NCBI GenBank assembly: GCA_026393585.1
Contig: JAPKZV010000107.1
Location: forward strand, 1 to 32,271
DNA length: 32,271 nt
Source of the DNA: Actinomycetota bacterium
Lineage (GTDB): Bacteria > Actinomycetota > Acidimicrobiia > Acidimicrobiales > Ilumatobacteraceae
Direction: 5' to 3'
This document shows positions 11,118-17,801 of the stretch, piece after piece (within the stretch, counting starts at the first letter, position 1; each line of letters starts with the position of its first letter). The notes beneath the pieces were generated by a model, which worked only from the letters and a program-made list of their open reading frames with translations, had not been told where the DNA came from and ran no database searches. The position numbers and the translations under genes were made by a program.

Positions 11118-11938
11118 CGCGCGGTCCAACCGCCATCAACAACAACGTTTTGCCCTGTCATAAAGCTTGATGCATCGCTTGCCAAAAAGAGCAGCGCGCC
11201 ATCGAGTTCGTGAGCAAAACCCATGCGGGGCATCGGTGAGTTTGTGGTGATGTAACGCTGACTGCCTTCATCGCTTTCCATGCCGGCTGTCATTTCCGAC
11301 TCAAACCATCCTGGGCATAACGAGTTCACTCGAATTCCCTTACGCGCCCACTGCAGTGCCAGCTCGCGAGTCAAGTTAATGACTGCTCCCTTACTTGCTG
11401 AATAGTTCGCTTGTTTAATGGGAGTCGCTCCAACTAGGCCCAACATGGAGGCGATGTTCACGACGCAACCACTTTTGCGTTCCACCATTCCTACACCTGC
11501 CAATTTGCACAGGTGCCACACAGCTGTTGTGTTTACTTGCAAGACATCTTCAAAAGTTTCCAATGTCTCTACTTCAATGCCCCCAGTACGCGAAATACCC
11601 GCGTTGTTGACCAACACGTCAATACGTCCGAAGTGCTTTTCCACTGTGGCAACAAGATGCTCGCGATCTTTCGCTACTCCCACATCGCCAGGCACTGCTA
11701 GTACGCCAGGCAATTCGGCAGCTAACGCTTCAAGGCGGTCGGCGCGGCGTGCAGAAATGGCAACCTGCGCCCCCACGGCATGAAGCACCTTGGCGAAGCG
11801 CACGCCCAAGCCCGACGAGGCCCCAGTGACTAAGGCAACTTTGCCGTCGAGGCGAAATTGTGAGAGCGGGTCAAGGGCACGGGGGTCAAACTGGTCTGGC
11901 ACGGTTACTACGATGGCAGATATGGAAACCTCCGACAC
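11114..11938 (-). CDS. Short-chain dehydrogenase/reductase (start may be GTG at 11902)
   Basis: [58 protein letters not shown]. Confidence 0.9.
   Translation of the reverse strand: MSEVSISAIVVTVPDQFDPRALDPLSQFRLDGKVALVTGASSGLGVRFAKVLHAVGAQVAISARRADRLEALAAELPGVLAVPGDVGVAKDREHLVATVEKHFGRIDVLVNNAGISRTGGIEVETLETFEDVLQVNTTAVWHLCKLAGVGMVERKSGCVVNIASMLGLVGATPIKQANYSASKGAVINLTRELALQWARKGIRVNSLCPGWFESEMTAGMESDEGSQRYITTNSPMPRMGFAHELDGALLFLASDASSFMTGQNVVVDGGWTAR
11909..11921 (+). promoter_or_regulatory. Putative leaderless -10 element (TACGAT, 7 nt before ATG) of the alpha/beta hydrolase
   Basis: TACGAT-GGCAGAT-ATG. Confidence 0.4.
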
Positions 11939-12677
11939 AGTTTTACGGCCATTGGTGCTGCTCGTACATGGTGCTTGGCACGGTGCTTGGTGCTGGGCAG
12001 CACTCCAAAGCGAGCTCGATCAACACGGTATTGCTTCGTTAGCTATCGATTTGCCAGGCCATGGGGCCTCAACACTGCCGTTGTCCGACATGCACGGCGA
12101 TGCTCAGCATGTTGCCGACATCGCTTTAAAAATTGGGCGACCCGTTGTGCTTGTGGGCCATTCATATGGCGGCGGGGTCATTGGAGAAGCTGCCCACATT
12201 TTGCGCAACTCAACCACCGCACCTGTAAAACACCTCGTGTACCTCACCGCATTTTGTTTAGATGCTGGCGAAAGTGTGGGCGGGCTTGCCGCATCACTTC
12301 CTGCAGAAAATGCTCTGCTCAATGCTGCAATTTTGCCCGGGCCCGACGGCGCCAGCGGCGGCACGCTTGTACTCGACTGCACAAAAGCTCACGACGCGCT
12401 CTACGGCTGTTGCCCCACCAATGTGAGCGACGCTGCAATTGCGCGACTCTCGCCGCAACCCATGGCAACTCTTGGTCAGCCGGCAAGCAGTGCACCATGG
12501 AAAACCTTGCCCAGCACATATGTGGTGTGCGAGCAAGACCAGGCTGTGCACCCCAACCACCAGCGCATCATGGCCGAGCGTTGCGCCGCTGTACTTAGTC
12601 TCAACACCGACCACTCTCCTTTCGTGTCGATGACGGCGGAAACTGCAGACATCATCAAGAACATTGTGCTCGCATGA
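11922..12677 (+). CDS. Alpha/beta hydrolase (esterase-like)
   Basis: LVLLVHGAWHGAWCWAAL oxyanion region, nucleophile elbow VLVGHSYGGGVIGEA, C-terminal NTDHSPF His motif; start chosen within ORF 11790..12677. Confidence 0.85.
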   Translation: METSDTVLRPLVLLVHGAWHGAWCWAALQSELDQHGIASLAIDLPGHGASTLPLSDMHGDAQHVADIALKIGRPVVLVGHSYGGGVIGEAAHILRNSTTAPVKHLVYLTAFCLDAGESVGGLAASLPAENALLNAAILPGPDGASGGTLVLDCTKAHDALYGCCPTNVSDAAIARLSPQPMATLGQPASSAPWKTLPSTYVVCEQDQAVHPNHQRIMAERCAAVLSLNTDHSPFVSMTAETADIIKNIVLA

Positions 12678-13579
12678 AAGTTCGCATTGGTTATGGTCTC
12701 GGTGTACGCACACATCTCAACGACACATCTTTTTTTGATGTTGTCGACGCTCTTGAAGACTTAAAGTTCGACAGCCTGTGGGTAAGCGAGCGCATTGGTG
12801 CCGAAGCACCCGACCCAGTAGTAGCAATGTCGGTCGCAGCAGCACGCACAAAGAAATTGAAATTCGGCATGAGCGTGATGGTGCTCCCTGGGCGCAACCC
12901 TGTGCTCTTGGCTAAACAACTCGCCACACTCGACCGCATGTCGAATGGTCGCTTGCTCCCAGCCTTTGGTCTTGGCGTTGCCGACGTTGCCGAGCAACAA
13001 GCCTTCGGCGTCGAGCGCTCAACTCGTGCAAAGCTTTTCAATGAAACGCTTGAAGTGGTACGCAAATGTTGGAACGATGATGTGGTTAACCACAACGGCG
13101 AGTTTTTCCAACTCAACAACTTGCGCGTGTTGCCAAAGCCTCAGCAACAACCGCCCGAAGTGTGGCTTGGTGGCATTGCCCCAAGCGAACTCAAGCGCAT
13201 TGCACGCACCGCCGACGGGTGGCTTCCCTCCTTCGTTACTCCTGGCGATGCTGAAGCTGGCTGGGCAACCATTGGCGAACATGCAAAAGAGCACAACCGC
13301 AGCATCGACCCCGAACACTTCGGTGTGCTCATTCCCTATGCCTTAGGCGAAGTGCCGAACGCACTCATTGCGGGGTTGGCGGCACGTAGGCCCGATTTGG
13401 CCGATCCCAGCGTGCTTGTTCCAAACAACTGGGACGCACTCACCAAAATGATTCAAGAATTCATTTCTGTTGGCGCAAGCAAGTTTGTTGTATTGCCTAT
13501 TGTGGAACCCACCAGCGCTACACATTGGATCAGCCATCTTGAAGAAGCCTCTCGCATACTTTTGCCGTTACAAAACTAG
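12674..13579 (+). CDS. LLM-class (probably F420-dependent) oxidoreductase
   Basis: ATGA overlap with the upstream gene; MSVMVLPGRNPVLLAKQLATLDRMSNGRLLPAFGLGV signature. Confidence 0.9.
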   Translation: MKVRIGYGLGVRTHLNDTSFFDVVDALEDLKFDSLWVSERIGAEAPDPVVAMSVAAARTKKLKFGMSVMVLPGRNPVLLAKQLATLDRMSNGRLLPAFGLGVADVAEQQAFGVERSTRAKLFNETLEVVRKCWNDDVVNHNGEFFQLNNLRVLPKPQQQPPEVWLGGIAPSELKRIARTADGWLPSFVTPGDAEAGWATIGEHAKEHNRSIDPEHFGVLIPYALGEVPNALIAGLAARRPDLADPSVLVPNNWDALTKMIQEFISVGASKFVVLPIVEPTSATHWISHLEEASRILLPLQN

Positions 13580-14294
13580 TTTTCTTTCCGCGGTTACCTT
13601 TCTCACCTGCATCAGCCTTAGTATCGGCGCGCTATCGGTGAGCGCAGGTAACTCTGTCGCAAAAAAAGATACGCGCCCCGAAGCTCTTATTGTGGGTGAT
13701 TCGGTGATGGCCGTGCTCGGTGTTTTTGACGCGGCGCTCAAGGTGCTCGACAAGAAACATCCAGTCATATACGCGGCTGAGCCATGCCAATTGCTGACCC
13801 GCTCAGGGTGCATTCCTGAGACAAAAGAAAGTGCACTTGAAAGATTCAAAAATGCACGTGGAAAATTCAGTGATGCCGTTGTTGTCGCAACTGGTTATAA
13901 CGAATTCAGTGACCAAGTTTTCGTTGATGCCACCAAAAAGTTTCGTGAGGAAGCCAAAAAACAAAAGGTGTCCATCATTTGGCTCACCTACCGCGAAAAT
14001 GGCAATGTCACTGAAAAAGCCAAACGGTTTAATGCCATCTTGCGCCGCATCGCTAAATCTGACCCGAAGTTTTTCCTCTACGACTGGAACGAATTCTCAC
14101 TAGGAAAATTGAGCTGGTTTAGCGGCGACCGCATTCACATGAGTCGTGGAGGTGGCACCAACTTGGCACGCTATTTAAGTAATGCAATTGGTGAAGTCAT
14201 CGATATTCGTCGCTCCAGAGGCACAACAACAACGACACCTACCACCACAACTTTGGTGGAGGAAACCACCACGTCTTCCCTACTTGCGGGGTGA
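13542..14294 (+). CDS. Secreted SGNH/GDSL-like hydrolase with Thr-rich C-terminal tail (start uncertain)
   Basis: ALIVGDSVMAVLG block I, ATGYNEF, GDRIHMSRGG block V; signal-peptide-like TSFLSAVTFLTCISLSIGALSVSAG; TTG start overlapping the LLM gene is a guess within ORF 13470..14294. Confidence 0.65.
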   Translation, partial: KKPLAYFCRYKTSFLSAVTFLTCISLSIGALSVSAGNSVAKKDTRPEALIVGDSVMAVLGVFDAALKVLDKKHPVIYAAEPCQLLTRSGCIPETKESALERFKNARGKFSDAVVVATGYNEFSDQVFVDATKKFREEAKKQKVSIIWLTYRENGNVTEKAKRFNAILRRIAKSDPKFFLYDWNEFSLGKLSWFSGDRIHMSRGGGTNLARYLSNAIGEVIDIRRSRGTTTTTPTTTTLVEETTTSSLLAG

Positions 14295-14804
14295 TTGAAC
14301 GAAACGGTCGGGAGCGAATGCTGGCTCCACCATCAACTTCTGGTTCCAATCGTGCGTGAGGCGACGATGTGCAATACGCCAATCGCCATTGCGCAATTCA
14401 AAAGTGTCGAAGTAACGACCCGCAAAATTTTCTAGGTACTCGCCACCATCGTTGCTGCACCGGTGCCACGCAAGAACTTGTGTTTCCGCTTCTGCCGTGG
14501 TGAGTGAGGTGAAACTAAATACGGTGTCGGAAGGAAAATGCTTTGTTGCAATGGCATACCCACGCAAACTTGTTGTTGCATGCTTTGCAAAGTCGGCGCC
14601 TAGGCCCTTGAAAGATCCGTAGTCGGCGGTGCCATCGGCATGAAATGCAGATGCCACAAGTTCAGGGTCACAACGGTCAATGCCGAGGCAATAATTCAAT
14701 ATGCAACGACGCATCGCGCGCTCTGCAGCAATGGCTGCTTCTGGAGACAATGGACCGTTGAGTTCTTGCGGAGTCGTCATAAAGACGAACTGTAGTTCAG
14801 CCAA
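14280..14804 (-). CDS. SnoaL-like / NTF2-like fold protein
   Basis: About 174 aa; RAMRRCILNYCLGIDRCDPELVASAFHADGTADYGSFKG plus AGRYFDTFELRNGDWRIAHRRLTHDW are typical of SnoaL_4-like proteins. Confidence 0.75.
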   Translation of the reverse strand: MAELQFVFMTTPQELNGPLSPEAAIAAERAMRRCILNYCLGIDRCDPELVASAFHADGTADYGSFKGLGADFAKHATTSLRGYAIATKHFPSDTVFSFTSLTTAEAETQVLAWHRCSNDGGEYLENFAGRYFDTFELRNGDWRIAHRRLTHDWNQKLMVEPAFAPDRFVQSPRK

Positions 14805-15618
14805 TTGTGTTGCTCATGATCAGCACTGCCGTGACAGCAGCTGCCGCCAAGCGATACCAACCAAATCGCGCTAATGGGCGTGCCGACAAGTAACTCACCA
14901 GCCATTTCACCGCAATAATTGCGGTAATAAAGGCCACGACCGCACCCAGAATTGGGGCACCCCAGCCATAAGCATCGACCAATTCGCCACCGTGTTTAGC
15001 CAAATCGAGCGCAGTTGCCGCCGCCAATGTTGCAAGCCCCAACAAGAAACTAAATTCCAAAGCCGCAGCCATAGAGCAGCCCACCAGAAGCGCCGCGACA
15101 ATGGTGATGAGGCTTCTGCTCACTCCTGGCCACATTGCTAACGCCTGTGCGACACCAATGATGAATGCGTTCTTCAACGTGATATCGGAAATATTGCGGG
15201 CGCCGTGTGCCGGCTTCCACCACAAAAGGAAAACGCCACCCACTGCCCAAGCTGCAACAATCGCCCACGGAGTAAACAACTTGTCTTTAATACCGTCGCC
15301 AAAGGCAACACCAATGACCGCTGCAGGAAGAAACGCACACACAAGCATGGTCAAGATGCTGCGCCCCTCTGCATCTTTGCCAATAACGCCTTTGGCCAAG
15401 CTCGCAATGCGCACGCGATACAAGGCGACAACCGCCAAAATGGCGCCGAGTTGAATTGCAATGGCGTAGGTATCGGCCGCAACTTTCCCAGCTTCGTCAC
15501 CCAGACCTAAAAGATGCTGGGTAACAAGAAGATGCCCTGTTGAAGAGATGGGCAGAAACTCTGTAATGCCCTCAACGACCCCGAGGACAATTGCGTCGAG
15601 AATTGAAAGAGGCGTCAT
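14797..15618 (-). CDS. uppP: Undecaprenyl-diphosphatase (BacA family)
   Basis: DAIVLGVVEGITEFLPISSTGHLLV and WPGVSRSLITIVAALLVG motifs; start chosen at MTPLSIL within ORF 14797..15651. Confidence 0.95.
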   Translation of the reverse strand: MTPLSILDAIVLGVVEGITEFLPISSTGHLLVTQHLLGLGDEAGKVAADTYAIAIQLGAILAVVALYRVRIASLAKGVIGKDAEGRSILTMLVCAFLPAAVIGVAFGDGIKDKLFTPWAIVAAWAVGGVFLLWWKPAHGARNISDITLKNAFIIGVAQALAMWPGVSRSLITIVAALLVGCSMAAALEFSFLLGLATLAAATALDLAKHGGELVDAYGWGAPILGAVVAFITAIIAVKWLVSYLSARPLARFGWYRLAAAAVTAVLIMSNTIG

Positions 15619-15676
15619 ACGTGTTACCGACAATATCAACGCTGACAGCAAGGAACGGAACTAACTAATTACTGAC

Positions 15677-15787
15677 TCACTCTTTTTCTTGGTATGCCTT
15701 CAGTGACGCCATTCCGAACAAAATCGCGCCTGTAAAAACAACGAAGAAAATGACAGCACCAAATGAGAACAGGGTTGTCTCGGACAT
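15677..15787 (-). CDS. 36-aa single-TM micro-protein (not in the supplied ORF track)
   Basis: Translated by hand: MSETTLFSFGAVIFFVVFTGAILFGMASLKAYQEKE*. ATG abuts the TAA of the 62-aa ORF; AAAGGAG RBS lies inside the end of the upstream ORF. Confidence 0.6.
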   Translation of the reverse strand: MSETTLFSFGAVIFFVVFTGAILFGMASLKAYQEKE

Positions 15788-15976
15788 TTATTTGCTCCTT
15801 TGGCCTGCAAGAATAAATGCGCCGAGTGCGAGGATCGATGGAACCCAGACACCAACGTAGATGCCGTTCAGTTTGTCGCTTTCATCATTTCCCGCAAAAT
15901 ACAGAGAAATACTCAACGCCAAACTGGCCGCTGCTGATAGCAATACAGAAACTTGCAAAATGAGTTTTGGCTTCAT
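15788..15976 (-). CDS. 62-aa membrane protein with two predicted TM segments
   Basis: MKPKLILQVSVLLSAAASLALSISLYFAGNDESDKLNGIYVGVWVPSILALGAFILAGQRSK; leaderless-type promoter directly upstream. Confidence 0.65.
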   Translation of the reverse strand: MKPKLILQVSVLLSAAASLALSISLYFAGNDESDKLNGIYVGVWVPSILALGAFILAGQRSK

Positions 15977-15988
15977 TGATTTACCCTA
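15977..15988 (-). promoter_or_regulatory. Putative leaderless -10 element (TAGGGT, 6 nt before ATG) of the 62-aa ORF
   Basis: Minus strand TAGGGT-AAATCA-ATG. Confidence 0.45.
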
Positions 15989-15999
15989 ACCCATATAAG

Positions 16000-16042
16000 A
16001 AAAAAGGGGTGGATATGCGGCAGATCACCGCATATCCACCCC
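16000..16042 (-). terminator. Rho-independent terminator of the rhodopsin gene
   Basis: Perfect 15-bp stem GGGGTGGATATGCGG (16006-16020) / CCGCATATCCACCCC (16028-16042), 7-nt loop; T-run on the minus strand 3' side. Confidence 0.9.
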
Positions 16043-16055
16043 GTTGAAGATTTTT

Positions 16056-16769
16056 CTAGTGTGAATCTCCCGAACGAGCCTTAGCAATGTTCAGAATCAT
16101 CAAACCAAACAAGCCCTTAGCCGTAATGTCGGCCACGGTGTAAGCAAGTTGACGTGCAGTCTCTGCGCCCTCGTTGCCAGCATCGAAGATCACTGGGAAC
16201 AAGTAGCCGATTGGATATACCAACCAGGTGAGCAAGAGAATTGCTGTTGCATTCTTGATTGAAGATGCAACCGCACCCTTTTCACGTGCTCCAGCAGCCT
16301 TCAACTCACCAGACAAGGTAAACAAGATGTAGAGGAATGGCAACATTGAGAGGATCCAGAAGGTCCACTTCGTGCCGTCACTCGACGCAGTTTCGCCTGG
16401 GTAACCGAGCCCGATCATGAGCACTGTCGCTGGCACCAACGTCGTCATCAATTTCTTGCGACGATCTGCAGTAACACCCAGCACAATGAGCAACTCAATA
16501 ACAAGCAATGGAACTGTGATGAGCCAGTCAGCGTAACGGTAACCCTCGTTGACGGTACCTTCTGCCCAACCACTCCACATTCTGTAGTAGTGGTAACCAG
16601 CGATACCCACAACAACAGCCGAGACAGCTACGCCCGATTGATACTGCTTTGCAACACTTTTGATTTGAGTCAAAAAGTAGACAAAAGCGCCAAGCATCAC
16701 TGCAGTTCCAAAGGAAAGCGCGTTGTATACCAGCTGATTCAAATCAGCATCTTCAAAAACCATCTTCAT
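16056..16769 (-). CDS. Microbial rhodopsin, proteorhodopsin/xanthorhodopsin-type outward proton pump
   Basis: Seven hydrophobic segments; helix C RYADWLITVPLLVIEL (D81/T85/L89/E92), helix G LAYTVADITAKGLFGLMI (D214, Schiff-base K218); RBS GGGGAG. Confidence 0.95.
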   Translation of the reverse strand: MKMVFEDADLNQLVYNALSFGTAVMLGAFVYFLTQIKSVAKQYQSGVAVSAVVVGIAGYHYYRMWSGWAEGTVNEGYRYADWLITVPLLVIELLIVLGVTADRRKKLMTTLVPATVLMIGLGYPGETASSDGTKWTFWILSMLPFLYILFTLSGELKAAGAREKGAVASSIKNATAILLLTWLVYPIGYLFPVIFDAGNEGAETARQLAYTVADITAKGLFGLMILNIAKARSGDSH

Positions 16770-16893
16770 TTAATATCTCCCCATTTTCAATTGTTGAACT
16801 CACCGGAACACTGTCCAGTGCAATCCCAACATAATCAGGAATAAGAATCCATTTGTGGATCTCATTAACGGAGAAAAAGGAAGTATTAATTGG

Positions 16894-16966
16894 CAGCCCC
16901 AACGGGATTCGAACCCGTGCCGCCACCTTGAGAGGGTGGTGTCCTAGGCCACTAGACGATGGGGCC
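16894..16966 (-). tRNA. tRNA-Glu (anticodon CTC); encoded CCA extends to 16891
   Basis: GGCCCCATCGTCTAGTGG...CCACC-CTCTCAA-GGTGG...GGGTTCGAATCCCG...TGGGGCTG-CCA cloverleaf. Confidence 0.95.
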
Positions 16967-17000
16967 AAGTAGCGGTGGTCAGGTTATCAGTGGGCCGGAA

Positions 17001-17032
17001 ACAAAAGGCCCGAGCGCACAAGCGTTCGGGCC
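17001..17032 (-). terminator. Rho-independent terminator downstream of tRNA-Gln
   Basis: 11-bp stem (one G-U) GGCCCGAGCGC-ACAA-GCGTTCGGGCC, followed on the minus strand by TTTTGTTT. Confidence 0.8.
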
Positions 17033-17050
17033 AACATTGTTGAGTATTTG

Positions 17051-17122
17051 CTGGGGAGCAAGGAATCGAACCCTGAATAACAGAACCAGAATCTGCTGTG
17101 TTGCCAGTTACACCACTCCCCA
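17051..17122 (-). tRNA. tRNA-Gln (anticodon CTG)
   Basis: TGGGGAGTGGTGTAACTGGCAACACA...GCAGA-TTCTGGT-TCTGT...GGGTTCGATTCCTTGCTCCCCA-G cloverleaf. Confidence 0.93.
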
Positions 17123-17170
17123 ATGGAGCCCCCTGATTGTATCGCCACCAAGGGAAATGAAAACCGCCTG

Positions 17171-17788
17171 TTAGCCGGTGATCTTCCAGAGGTTTCCGAA
17201 GCCAATGACACGGGCAAGAGCGATTCCTACACCCTCTTTCACATGCTTCTTGAAGGCGCTATTCCCTGCAATGGGGCTATTTGAAGAGGAAGACGTCGTG
17301 GCCTCAAAGTTCATCTCTTGTGCGGTGAGGCGTGAGCGCAGCTCATGATACGGGTCGGTCACAATCACTATGCGCTTCATTCCCGCAAAGTTGGGGTCAG
17401 TCGTCACGAGATTTCTCAAGTTACGTAATGCCTCATATGTGGAGCGCGATGACGACTCTTGCAGGAGATCTACTTGTGGAACTCCTTGCTGACGCAAAAA
17501 GATTGCCGATGCAGATGCTTCGGTAAAGCGATCACCTGGTTTGTTGCCACCGGTGAGCACAATGCGCGGCGCCACCTTTTGTTCCCACAATTCAAAAGCG
17601 CGCATGAGTCGTGCTTTCAAAAGAGGTGAAGGGACCCCGTCGTATTGTGCGGCGCCCATCACCACAATGGCTTCTACTTGCGTAGATGATTGCGTGCGAC
17701 CAACACGCCATACTTCGAAAACCGTGAGCCCTACGTACAAAGAGCCAACGCAAAGCACCAACGCAAGTAGTTGTGCTACCCGTTTCAT
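17171..17788 (-). CDS. YdcF/SanA-like DUF218 family protein
   Basis: EAIVVMGAAQYDGVPSPLLKARLMRAFELW, IVLTGG, SSSRSTYEALRN, IVIVTDPYHELRS; N-terminal TM. Confidence 0.88.
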   Translation of the reverse strand: MKRVAQLLALVLCVGSLYVGLTVFEVWRVGRTQSSTQVEAIVVMGAAQYDGVPSPLLKARLMRAFELWEQKVAPRIVLTGGNKPGDRFTEASASAIFLRQQGVPQVDLLQESSSRSTYEALRNLRNLVTTDPNFAGMKRIVIVTDPYHELRSRLTAQEMNFEATTSSSSNSPIAGNSAFKKHVKEGVGIALARVIGFGNLWKITG

Positions 17789-17801
17789 GGCAAAGGTGAT
17801 T

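Noticed and set aside
16753-16968. 71-aa minus ORF MAPSSSGLGHHPLKVAARVRIPLGLP...
   Set aside because: Translation of the tRNA-Glu gene and the rhodopsin leader; a classic tRNA-derived spurious ORF.
16987-17217. 76-aa minus ORF across tRNA-Gln (GEWCNWQHSRFWFCYSGFDSLLPS)
   Set aside because: Translated tRNA-Gln plus flanks, not a protein.
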